15,456 bases of DNA. Source: CAZVYJ01 sp964631565 (lineage in GTDB: Bacteria; Planctomycetota; Phycisphaerae; SM23-33). The stretch is taken from assembly GCA_964631565.1 (NCBI GenBank), contig CAZVYJ010000062.1, positions 1 through 15,456 of the forward strand, in the 5' to 3' direction. The translations under genes were made by a program, and so were the position numbers. Under the pieces are notes generated by a model, which worked only from the letters and a program-made list of their open reading frames with translations, had not been told where the DNA came from and searched no databases. Every line of letters begins with the position of its first letter. Within the stretch, counting starts at the first letter, position 1. This document shows positions 6,246 through 13,907 of the stretch, in pieces.

Positions 6246-7814
6246 ATGCCTAAAGATATACATTGTTCATATCGACCAGAAAAGCCCCATGCCTCCACAA
6301 AAGGCCTGTGGGTGCTGTCATTTGTCATTTTCTCGCTGCTGTACCTGGCCACATGCCAGCACGGCGTAAGCTGGCAGGACAGCGGCAATTTCCAGTGGCG
6401 GGTTGAAACCGGCAACTACGTCGACTTCACCGGGCTGGCCAGGGCGCATCCCACATACATCGCCGCGGGCAGGCTGCTTATGCACGTTCCAATCGGCGAT
6501 TTGTACACGAGGCTGAATTTCTTCAGCGGGCTTGGGATGGCCGTCGCGCTGGCGAACATCGCTGGCATTGTTGCGATGCTGACCGGGCGGCGATGGATCG
6601 GCCTGCTGGCCGCCGCGATGCTGGCTGTCGCGCACACGACATGGTGGCTGGCGACAATCGCGGAAGTCTACACGTGGAACCTGGCCGCCCTGACGGCGGA
6701 ACTCTGGCTGCTGCTGGCCCTGCTGCACAGGCCGTCGTGGCTGCTGCTGGCGGCGATGGCGTTTGTCAGCGGGCTGGACTGGAGTATACACAACTTCGCC
6801 CTGCTGCCGCTGCCGGTTTACCTGGTCACGGTGATAGTGCTCATCGCAAATCGCAAGCTGCCGGCGTGGTCTCTGGCAGCCGCCGCAGGCGCCTACATCG
6901 TCGGCGCGGGGCTTTACATCGGCATGATAATCGACACGGCCGTCCGAACCGGCGACATTATCGGCGCGGTGCGATCGGCCCTTGTGGGCGAATACGCCAA
7001 AGCGGTTTTCGGCGCGAGCATAAACTGGAAATTCATCAGGATAAACGCGGTGCTGGTGGCGTTGAACTTCGTCGGGCTGCTGCTGCCTCTTGCGATTGTG
7101 GGCCTTGTCCGCATGAAGCGCGTCGTGGGCGGCCCGGCGGCCGCGGTCATCATCGCAATAACGGTGATACACGTCATGTTCGCCGCCCGTTACCCCGTGC
7201 CGGACCAGTTCACGTTCTTCCTGCCGACGCTTGGGATGCTCGCCGTGGCGACAGGGGTCGGCATATACGTGCTTGCGGCAAAGTCCCGCGCGTGGCGCGT
7301 CGGGCTGATATCCGCCTGCCTGGCGAGCCTGCTGTGGCAGCCGCTTTTCTACGCGGCCTGCCCGTCGCTGGTCAGGCGATTCGCACCGGAAGTGAAAAAC
7401 AAACGCGAGCTGCCCTTCCGCGACGAGCTGAGATACTGGATCGTGCCCTGGAAGCAGAACGAAGACTCAGCCGAGCGGTTCGCCGCCGCAGCCCTGAAGC
7501 AGGCATCACCGAACGGCGTCATCATTGCAGACTCTACGTCGGAGCATGCACTCGTGCTGGTGCAGCGGCGGGACAAAATCGCCCCGGACGTGGAAATTCC
7601 TTACTCGGTCGACTATGACGGCGAGCCGCCCTATGCGAAAAACATCGACGCATTCATCGAAAGCCTGCACGGCCGGCCGGCATACGTGGTGACCCCCCAG
7701 ATACGCTACATACCCAAGGCTGTCATCGACGCGGCGGAGGATTTTGAAAAAACCGACGATGAGGTGCTTTACAGGGTCCGCTGGAAAACCCCCGCTGCAG
7801 AACCGGTTAACTGA
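6246..7814 (+). CDS. DUF2723/GT117-like polytopic membrane glycosyltransferase (TMEM260/PMT-like)
   Basis: A 522-residue membrane protein with about 10-11 hydrophobic segments (first at 20-38, last ending near 372) and a soluble C-terminal domain at 375-522. After the first helix comes GVSWQDSGNFQWRV (40-53), matching the conserved DSGEF loop of DUF2723 proteins with Asp45 as the likely catalytic or metal residue. HPTYIAAGRLL (68-78), LNFFSGL (90-96) and IAEVYTWN (138-145) also follow the family order. Known for the family: GT-C fold transferases, related to human TMEM260, thought to use polyprenyl-phosphate sugars on the outer face. It diverges from the UbiA-like gene and lies near a DPM1-like GT2 that could supply donors. 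No ribosome-binding motif precedes the ATG. Acceptor (protein or glycan) is unknown. Confidence 0.8.
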   Translation: MPKDIHCSYRPEKPHASTKGLWVLSFVIFSLLYLATCQHGVSWQDSGNFQWRVETGNYVDFTGLARAHPTYIAAGRLLMHVPIGDLYTRLNFFSGLGMAVALANIAGIVAMLTGRRWIGLLAAAMLAVAHTTWWLATIAEVYTWNLAALTAELWLLLALLHRPSWLLLAAMAFVSGLDWSIHNFALLPLPVYLVTVIVLIANRKLPAWSLAAAAGAYIVGAGLYIGMIIDTAVRTGDIIGAVRSALVGEYAKAVFGASINWKFIRINAVLVALNFVGLLLPLAIVGLVRMKRVVGGPAAAVIIAITVIHVMFAARYPVPDQFTFFLPTLGMLAVATGVGIYVLAAKSRAWRVGLISACLASLLWQPLFYAACPSLVRRFAPEVKNKRELPFRDELRYWIVPWKQNEDSAERFAAAALKQASPNGVIIADSTSEHALVLVQRRDKIAPDVEIPYSVDYDGEPPYAKNIDAFIESLHGRPAYVVTPQIRYIPKAVIDAAEDFEKTDDEVLYRVRWKTPAAEPVN

Positions 7815-7821
7815 CCGGCCG

Positions 7822-10509
7822 CTATTTTGATCCCAGTTTTTCCGCCAGCGATGCGGCGGCTTCGGTCAGATGCGTGCGGAACGATTCGACATCTTTTTCG
7901 GACACGGAAGTCGTTCTGAAAAGTGTTTCATCGTAATTGAGCCATTTCACATCATGGGCCTGCCTGGATATATTGTCCAGAATCGATTTGACGCCGGCCG
8001 ACGGAATTTTCGCCTTGTCAGCCTTCTGCACAAGCTCTTCGGCCCGCCTGGCCAATTGAAAATCATATGCTCCCTGCCGGACCCTGAGCATCGAAAGCGT
8101 CTGGGTGATGGCGCCGCTGGAATCCGGGGTAAGCAGCCCGCTGCCGCGAAGGTAGAATCCGTCGTAAGGTGAAGATCGCGAAAAGAGGTCTTCAAGACAG
8201 ACACCGTCAAAACCCGCGCCGAACGAAAAGAAACCAACCTGATAGCGGTCGTTATAACTGAGATAAGAGTACAGCTCGCAGCCAATCTCTTTCAGCACCG
8301 CGTATTTCTTATGAACGCCCTCGCTGTTGTTGTTCGGCATTACAAACACGGCGCTGAACGGTTTGAAAAGCTTGCGGAGCTTCGCCTCGCCGGTTTCATT
8401 CAGAATCGACGCGGAAATCGCAATGGCGGGCCTGCCTTTTGTTTCCGCGACGACGGCGGCTACGTCGGTAAAATTCTGGAGCGAGTCGCCCCCCCAGCAG
8501 CGTCCTATATACAGCAGAGGCTTTTGAATGCCTGCCTTGGCGGCAATAGCGTATGTCCGACCGACGACCGCTTTGATCGCCTCCTTGTATTCGTTCTTGT
8601 TGGGATTGATGTACTCATCTCGCAATTGCCACATTGCCCCGCTAAGCGAGAAAATCACATCTCTGCCCGTTCGTTTCGACGGGTAGAGCTTCATATTGCG
8701 AAGGCACGCGGCATCGTCAAGTTTCAGCTTATTGTTCAGCGAAGCGGCCGGAATCATCAGCCCGGTCAGGCCGCCGTCAATAAGCTCGGCGCGAATCTTC
8801 GCGGTCAGCGAATCATGCTGCGGAGGCGACAATTCGTCGTAAACGGCGCCATACATTCCTTCCGGAGAGCCGTCGTCAGTCGAGCTGACGACGACCGGAT
8901 TTTTCAACACCTGGCCGACGGAAACGACCTTGAGCGTCACGGGCAGGGTTTTCTCGCCCTCAGTGCATATCAGCTTGAACGTTCCCTTGTACAGGCCCGG
9001 TCTGGCATTTTCCGAAGGGGCGAACTGAACAGCCAGCCAGACGACGCGGCACGGTTCAACCGGCCCGTGCGACGCCGAAACAATCCACGGCTGAAAAAGG
9101 ACTTTCGCGTCTCTCACGCATGGAACCCGCTCGAGAAAAACGGCATTTGCACTATCCTTGCCGCCGGTGAGCGGTTTCCCGTCATCGGACTTGAGGCCTG
9201 ACAACTGCACCTGCATGTTTTTGGTTTTTTTGAGGGGGACGGCCGCAATGGCAACCGTAGCCATTCCGCCGTTTGCGACGACGGTCTGAATTTCGCCGGC
9301 ACGGCATTTTTCATCGCCGGCCCATGTGGCGGAATAGATGTCGTCAGGCGGCGGCAGAAAAACCATCAATCCGGCTTTCGATTCTTCATCGGTAGGCGCG
9401 ACGGTGCAGAAAGTTTCGCCGCTGGCGCCGAAAACGAACTGCCGCCTGTAACGTGCAAGGTCTTCCTGCACCATATCAACGTATTCTGCAAGCTTCGCTT
9501 CCTTCCTGGTCGAACCATAGACGGCGGCGGCCAACTGGCAGCCCATAACATCGAACACCTGCCCGGGCGAAACCCTGATCTTCACCAGGTCCACCACCCG
9601 CGAAACGTACTGGGACTCAAAATTCTTCGGCGTCCAGTCGAAATCCTGTCCGAATGTCAGGGCAAAGGCGCCGGTCGCCTGCCGGCCTGAATGTTTCGCC
9701 TTAACCAGAAAATCCTTGCCCGTCTTGAGGGCGTAAACCGGCGATTGCGTTCTGTTCCGTCCGTAATGCGTCACCCACAGCCAGACCGTCAAATCGTCCT
9801 GCGACTCCACGGAAAATTTGTACGGTGAAGTATTCTCAAGGCTCCGCCCGATAAAGTCGCCAGTGAGCGGATCCGGCGCACTGCATGAAAATTCCGATAG
9901 GCTGTTTCTGTCCAGGTTGACATTAATCATACCTCGCTGGTTTTCGAATCCCGGCCAGATATTCGTATCGCCATAACCGTAGTCTTCAAGTCTGGCGCCT
10001 TCCGGCGGCGGGACCGCTTTTTCCAGGCGAATGTTATCCACAATCACGCCTGTATCCGCATGGTTGGCCAGTTCGAGCTTGAGTTTGCCCGGCACCTTGT
10101 TGGGTTCCCAGCAGACGGACAGCGGCAGCGCAATGGTATCTCCGCCAGGCTTGATATAGGCGGATCTGCTGAAATAGAATTTCTCCCCGTTCATCGTCAG
10201 CCTGAGGCAGACGGGTACGGGCCTGGTATTAAGCGTGTCGATTTTCAGCCAGTCCGCCTTGCTGAATTTCCCGCGGTCGGGCGACAGCGTGATTGTCGAG
10301 CCGGCCGGCATCTCGGCAGCCTGCTTGCCTTCGGTAACACCGGGGCCTTCCGTTATTGGAGCAAGCTCGCCGTTCTTGACTTCAATGGCGGAAAGATTCT
10401 CAAAATTCTGTATGACTTCGGCCGCTGCCGCGCTTTGCGTAAACGGTATCAAAAGCCCCGCAAAAACAAGAAAATGAATGACCCAGGAATTATTACCTTT
10501 GGTTCTCAT
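7822..10509 (-). CDS. Secreted multidomain GH123/DUF4091-like protein, probably glycan-binding or glycan-acting
   Basis: An 895-residue exported protein. Numbered from an upstream GTG at 10536 (904 residues): signal peptide at about 10-39; a jelly-roll, carbohydrate-binding-like domain at 41-172 (ending VIVDNIRLE); a second beta region at 181-370; an Ig-like domain at 470-540 with the ARPGLYKGTFKL turn typical of proteins preceding DUF4091 barrels; a predicted TIM-barrel region at about 548-800; and the SMLRVRQGAYDFQLARRAEEL block (815-835) that resembles the 'lReGieDyeyL' end of GH123/DUF4091 proteins. The usual DEP catalytic motif is not found at the expected strand, where LLYIGRCWGGDS (674-685) stands, so activity is doubtful. 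Start ATG 10509 gives a normal signal peptide; GTG 10536 and ATG 10527 are alternatives. Its 3' end converges on the GT117-like gene with 7 bases between. Confidence 0.72.
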   Translation of the reverse strand: MRTKGNNSWVIHFLVFAGLLIPFTQSAAAAEVIQNFENLSAIEVKNGELAPITEGPGVTEGKQAAEMPAGSTITLSPDRGKFSKADWLKIDTLNTRPVPVCLRLTMNGEKFYFSRSAYIKPGGDTIALPLSVCWEPNKVPGKLKLELANHADTGVIVDNIRLEKAVPPPEGARLEDYGYGDTNIWPGFENQRGMINVNLDRNSLSEFSCSAPDPLTGDFIGRSLENTSPYKFSVESQDDLTVWLWVTHYGRNRTQSPVYALKTGKDFLVKAKHSGRQATGAFALTFGQDFDWTPKNFESQYVSRVVDLVKIRVSPGQVFDVMGCQLAAAVYGSTRKEAKLAEYVDMVQEDLARYRRQFVFGASGETFCTVAPTDEESKAGLMVFLPPPDDIYSATWAGDEKCRAGEIQTVVANGGMATVAIAAVPLKKTKNMQVQLSGLKSDDGKPLTGGKDSANAVFLERVPCVRDAKVLFQPWIVSASHGPVEPCRVVWLAVQFAPSENARPGLYKGTFKLICTEGEKTLPVTLKVVSVGQVLKNPVVVSSTDDGSPEGMYGAVYDELSPPQHDSLTAKIRAELIDGGLTGLMIPAASLNNKLKLDDAACLRNMKLYPSKRTGRDVIFSLSGAMWQLRDEYINPNKNEYKEAIKAVVGRTYAIAAKAGIQKPLLYIGRCWGGDSLQNFTDVAAVVAETKGRPAIAISASILNETGEAKLRKLFKPFSAVFVMPNNNSEGVHKKYAVLKEIGCELYSYLSYNDRYQVGFFSFGAGFDGVCLEDLFSRSSPYDGFYLRGSGLLTPDSSGAITQTLSMLRVRQGAYDFQLARRAEELVQKADKAKIPSAGVKSILDNISRQAHDVKWLNYDETLFRTTSVSEKDVESFRTHLTEAAASLAEKLGSK

Positions 10510-10592
10510 GCTGAAAAAGTATATCATCGAACCCACGGTAAGGGGATATCAAGAAATAAGAATTTGCTGGACCTTCGTGTGTCTGCCGGCCG

Positions 10593-10598
10593 TATAAT
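10593..10598 (+). promoter_or_regulatory. Perfect -10 box TATAAT just before the TPR gene
   Basis: TATAAT at 10593-10598 ends 10 bases before the ATG at 10609, so transcription would start about 4 bases before the start codon. No good -35 hexamer sits at 16-18 bases: TTGCTG at 10564-10569 is 23 bases away. On the other strand TATACT (10523-10518) is 8 bases before the ATG of the GH123-like gene. Nothing else is evident in the 99-base divergent gap. Confidence 0.3.
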
Positions 10599-10608
10599 AA
10601 AAAGAGAG

Positions 10609-11703
10609 ATGAGATGCATATCGGGTAAAATATGGCTATTATTGGCAGTGTCGGCGATTACGGCATGCGCGACTGTCCCGCTGTACGCCCAGTCGCGCAA
10701 GGCCCTCACCGGGCCTACTATAGGCGCCGGCCCGAAGATAGGCAGAGGCGGATCTTATACGTTCACGACATATTCGTTTGGCGTTGGCTCCCTGCAGACA
10801 GGCACGTCCGGTACCACCGGCGTTCTCTCGAGTAAAATAAACTCCGGGGCCAATTTCAGCATAGCCAGGCCCGGCGGCGGAGGAGGAGCCAGAGGCGTCA
10901 TAGGCAGTTCTCCGACGCTGGCGGCTCCTCGTGAAGGAATTCGATCCGGAGGTTCAGTCCCGAAAGCCGTCGCAAACATCGGCGGTGAAGCTCCGATAAA
11001 AGCGCCCAGCAGATTTTCAGCGGCCAGCGGTGCAAATCTGCTTCTGGCCACCAACAGCGAAAATCCGCTGCAGAATGCCCAGGGAGACGAACCGATAACC
11101 ACGCTGGTCCCTGATGAACCGAGCACGTATCAGAAGTATCTCATGGCGGGCGAACAAAGGTTCCGTGCAGGCAACTACACCAAGGCATTTTATGAGTTCC
11201 AGTCGGCCAATTACATCGGCCGAAACGACCCGGAAAGCCTGCTGAGCATGGCCAATGCGCAATTCGCCATGGAGCATTTTTCGTCAGCGACGAACTATCT
11301 GAAAAAGGCCTTAAAATACTTTCCCGAACTGCCCATTTTGCCTTTACGTCTGAGAGATTTTTATAACAGTCCGGATGACTACGCCGCCTGCATCAATGCC
11401 CTGCTAGAGTACCTGAAGGACAATCCCGATGATTCCGACGCCCTGCTGCTGCTGGCCTACTACAGGTGGTTCAACGAAGAATACGCCAGTGCGAAAACGC
11501 TCCTGGAACAGGCCGAGCAGTGCGGGCCTTCGCAGGATACTTTCGAAGCCATTGAGATTTTCCGCCGCGGCATGATCGCAAGCGGAAAAATTTCCTTCGA
11601 GGAAGAAACACCTGCCTCCCAGCCGGAAGAGGGCAAAACCAAACCGGATGAAAAAGTCCCAACTCCGAAAAACGAGGATATTAAGCCGATCGAAGCGAGC
11701 TAA
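10609..11703 (+). CDS. Exported TPR-repeat protein with a glycine-rich N-terminal region
   Basis: A 364-residue exported protein. The signal sequence KIWLLLAVSAITACATVPLYA (7-27) contains ITAC (17-20), a plausible lipobox that would make Cys20 the lipid-modified residue; cleavage after LYA by signal peptidase I is the alternative. Residues 36-145 are Gly/Ser/Thr-rich and low in complexity. Three tetratricopeptide units follow, near 174-207 (QRFRAGNYTKAFYEFQSA), 208-241 (AQFAMEHFSSATNYLKKAL) and 273-307 (AYYRWFNEEYASAKTLLEQA). The tail (331-364) is rich in Pro, Glu and Lys and likely disordered. TPR proteins commonly scaffold periplasmic or outer-membrane polysaccharide export or assembly; that role is inferred from neighbours only. 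The reading frame stays open to 10060, but the signal peptide sets the start at 10609. Confidence 0.78.
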   Translation: MRCISGKIWLLLAVSAITACATVPLYAQSRKALTGPTIGAGPKIGRGGSYTFTTYSFGVGSLQTGTSGTTGVLSSKINSGANFSIARPGGGGGARGVIGSSPTLAAPREGIRSGGSVPKAVANIGGEAPIKAPSRFSAASGANLLLATNSENPLQNAQGDEPITTLVPDEPSTYQKYLMAGEQRFRAGNYTKAFYEFQSANYIGRNDPESLLSMANAQFAMEHFSSATNYLKKALKYFPELPILPLRLRDFYNSPDDYAACINALLEYLKDNPDDSDALLLLAYYRWFNEEYASAKTLLEQAEQCGPSQDTFEAIEIFRRGMIASGKISFEEETPASQPEEGKTKPDEKVPTPKNEDIKPIEAS

Positions 11704-11744
11704 CCCCCCCACCTGCGGGTCAAATTATCTCCCAACCTTACCGA

Positions 11745-11774
11745 TTGCGGAAAATCCGGTATTATCTATATAAT
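11745..11774 (+). promoter_or_regulatory. Predicted promoter for the dehydratase-aminotransferase-deacetylase operon
   Basis: TTGCGG at 11745-11750 (3 of 6 matches to -35) is 18 bases before a perfect TATAAT at 11769-11774. Transcription would begin near 11781 and leave a leader of about 80 bases. The box lies in the 156-base gap after the TPR gene, in a locally AT-rich stretch; no coding region is visible in the gap. Confidence 0.45.
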
Positions 11775-11811
11775 TAAAGCTCATTTGTGCCTTCGCCGAT
11801 GCAGATAATTG

Positions 11812-11837
11812 GGAGGCTGCCGTAACAAGCGGCCTCC
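11812..11837 (+). other. Leader hairpin before the CapD-type gene
   Basis: GGAGG (11812-11816) pairs with CCTCC (11833-11837), and after a 3-base bulge CCG (11819-11821) pairs with CGG (11830-11832-side), closing a loop of about 7 bases. The stem ends 22 bases before the ATG at 11860 and has no T-run after it, so it is a leader structure rather than a terminator. The GGAGG is buried in the stem and too far from the ATG to serve as its ribosome-binding site. Confidence 0.3.
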
Positions 11838-11859
11838 AAAGCAGTAAGATTACATAATT

Positions 11860-13878
11860 ATGCCAAACACCGAAACCAGACAACCCGCAGCAATGGCAGC
11901 GGACAAGGAACTTACCTGGCTTGAAGGACTTGTTCTGCGCCACAGGCTTTTTGTGCATATAACCGTCCATACGCTGCTGTTCGCCTTGGCGCTGCTTATG
12001 GCGTTCCTGGTATGGTTCGATGCAGGTCCGCAGGAAGAGGACAAGCGCGTGGCGTGGTTCTACTACACCTATCTGCCCCTGCTTCCGTTCTTTGTGCTGG
12101 TGAAACTCGCCATATTCGGCCTGATGAAGATGTTCCGCATCGGCTGGCAGTATGCCGGAATCAGGGACGTCGCCAAAATACTCCTGGCATCATGGTATTT
12201 CGTGGCCGTCGCGTTTTTAATGATGCTGCTGTTCGTTTGGACGCCCGATTGGGCCGGCAAGGGGCATGACCAGTGGCTGCCCGGCCGCTACTTCGCAAAA
12301 TTCCCCAAGGGCGTGCTCGTGCTGGACTTCCTGGCCAGCGTTTTCCTGGTCTGCACGGCCAGGCTCGGATTTCGCCTGTATCGCGAGGAACTGCGTCCGA
12401 TATCAGCCGAGGGCGCCACGCGGGTGCTCGTGGTCGGAGCGGGCAATGCAGCCGAAACCATCATCCGCGAAATCCACCGCATGCGCGTGGAGCGTTATCG
12501 TGTAATCGGCCTGGTCGACGACGACCCGGCCAAGCAGAACATGCTAATTCACGGCGTGCCCGTGCTCGGCCAGACCAAAGACATAAAAACAATCTGCAAA
12601 GATGAAAACGTCGAGGAAATTATTATCGCCATGCCGTCGGCTTCGCAGAAGGAGCTCCGCCGCGTCATCGAACTGTGCAGCGGCACGAAGCTGAAGTTCC
12701 AGTCGCTGCCCGGCGTGGGCGACCTTATCGACGGGCGAATGACCGTATCGCAGATCCGCCCGGTTGACATTAACGACCTTCTGGGCCGCGAAGCCGTCGA
12801 ACTCGACAAGGAAGCCATCGCGAAATTCATCAAAGGCAGGCGAATTCTCATCACCGGCGCCGGAGGCAGCATCGGCTCGGAAATGTGCAGGCAGGTGCTC
12901 AACTACAAGCCGGCCGAGCTTATCCTGCTCGAGCAGGCCGAGACGCCGCTGTTCGACATCGAGAACGAACTCCGCGCCGCCGCCCCCAACCTGCCGATTT
13001 TCGCCTGCATCTGCGACATCTACGACCGCGAGCGAGTCATGCAGGTGTGGGAACGATTCAAGCCCGAGGTTGTCATCCACGCCGCGGCCCACAAGCACGT
13101 GCCGCTCATGGAGTACAACCCATGCGAGGCCATAAAGAACAACGTACTCGGCACCAAAAATGTCGCCGACGCATCATGCAAATACGGAGTGGACGAGTTC
13201 GTCACAATATCAACCGACAAGGCCGTCAACCCGTCGTCGGTAATGGGCGTCTCCAAGCGTGTCGCCGAAATCTACACGCAGGCGCTCAACGGCCGGTCCG
13301 ACTGCAAGACTCAGTTCAAGGCCGTCCGGTTCGGCAACGTGCTCGGGTCGGCAGGCTCGGTCGTGCCGACATTCCGCAAGCAGATAGCCGCCGGCGGGCC
13401 GGTCTGCGTGACGCATCCCGAGATGGTGCGGTACTTCATGACCATACCCGAAGCGGCGCAGCTGGTTCTCCAGGCGGCGGCCACCGGAACGGGCGGACAG
13501 ATTTACCTGCTCGACATGGGCGAACCGGTGAAAATCGTCGACCTCGCCCGGCAGATGATAACGCTCAGCGGGTTCAGGCCCGGCGAAGACATAGACATAC
13601 ACTTCACGGGCATCCGTCCCGGCGAAAAACTGTTTGAGGAGCTGCGGACCGAGGGCGAAGACCTCGAGCCGACCGTCCACCCGAAGGTCATGGTCTGGAA
13701 GCACCGCCCCACGCCGCAGGAAGAAATCAACAAGGCGATAGAAGAACTCGGCAGCCTGCAGAACTCAATGGACCGCAGCGCCATCGTGGCGAAATTCAAG
13801 AGCATCGTGCCTGAATACACGCCGCTCAATACCGAGTCGCTCCAGAGCAAACCTCAGGCCAGCAAGAAAACCGGCTGA
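11860..13878 (+). CDS. CapD/WbpM/PglF-type membrane nucleotide-sugar 4,6-dehydratase
   Basis: A 672-residue inner-membrane enzyme. Four hydrophobic segments (about 31-52, 68-90, 107-127, 150-168) anchor it. A Rossmann-like CoA-binding-type domain follows (RVLVVGAGNAAE, 188-199; GLVDDDP, 217-223), then a catalytic SDR domain: ILITGAGGSIGSE (329-341), HAAAHKHVPLME (407-418), STDKAVNPSSVMGVSKR (451-467) and GIRPGEKLFEEL (584-595). Met462 stands at the usual Tyr position with Lys466, the Met-Lys arrangement of WbpM/PglF-type enzymes. These convert UDP-GlcNAc to the UDP-4-keto-6-deoxy sugar. A DegT-type aminotransferase follows 29 bases downstream, which supports the pathway. Length is as usual for the full-length family. 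The exact UDP sugar is inferred, not shown. The ribosome-binding site before the ATG is weak. Confidence 0.92.
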   Translation: MPNTETRQPAAMAADKELTWLEGLVLRHRLFVHITVHTLLFALALLMAFLVWFDAGPQEEDKRVAWFYYTYLPLLPFFVLVKLAIFGLMKMFRIGWQYAGIRDVAKILLASWYFVAVAFLMMLLFVWTPDWAGKGHDQWLPGRYFAKFPKGVLVLDFLASVFLVCTARLGFRLYREELRPISAEGATRVLVVGAGNAAETIIREIHRMRVERYRVIGLVDDDPAKQNMLIHGVPVLGQTKDIKTICKDENVEEIIIAMPSASQKELRRVIELCSGTKLKFQSLPGVGDLIDGRMTVSQIRPVDINDLLGREAVELDKEAIAKFIKGRRILITGAGGSIGSEMCRQVLNYKPAELILLEQAETPLFDIENELRAAAPNLPIFACICDIYDRERVMQVWERFKPEVVIHAAAHKHVPLMEYNPCEAIKNNVLGTKNVADASCKYGVDEFVTISTDKAVNPSSVMGVSKRVAEIYTQALNGRSDCKTQFKAVRFGNVLGSAGSVVPTFRKQIAAGGPVCVTHPEMVRYFMTIPEAAQLVLQAAATGTGGQIYLLDMGEPVKIVDLARQMITLSGFRPGEDIDIHFTGIRPGEKLFEELRTEGEDLEPTVHPKVMVWKHRPTPQEEINKAIEELGSLQNSMDRSAIVAKFKSIVPEYTPLNTESLQSKPQASKKTG

Positions 13879-13907
13879 GCCGCATACCCATAAAAGAAAG
13901 GCGCATC

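Noticed and set aside
6189..6263. Upstream extension of the UbiA-like protein to 6263
   Set aside because: Would overlap the start of the divergent gene, and the added residues have no family similarity.
6593..7618. 341-codon open frame on the plus strand within the GT117-like gene
   Set aside because: Arg/Gly/Ala-rich shadow translation of a high-GC gene; the overlapping frame has clear membrane helices and family motifs.
8311..9201. 296-codon open frame on the plus strand
   Set aside because: Antisense to the GH123-like gene, with no motifs or signal; the other strand has a signal peptide and domain structure.
10060..10608. Upstream extension of the TPR protein to 10060
   Set aside because: The extension overlaps the opposite-strand GH123-like gene and puts the clear signal peptide in the middle of the protein.
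11725..11816. AATTATC/TCCCAA near 11722-11734 and its inverted echo GATAATTGGGAG at 11804-11815 as a long-range stem
   Set aside because: The two halves are in permuted order and do not form a continuous stem; likely chance in an AT-rich gap.
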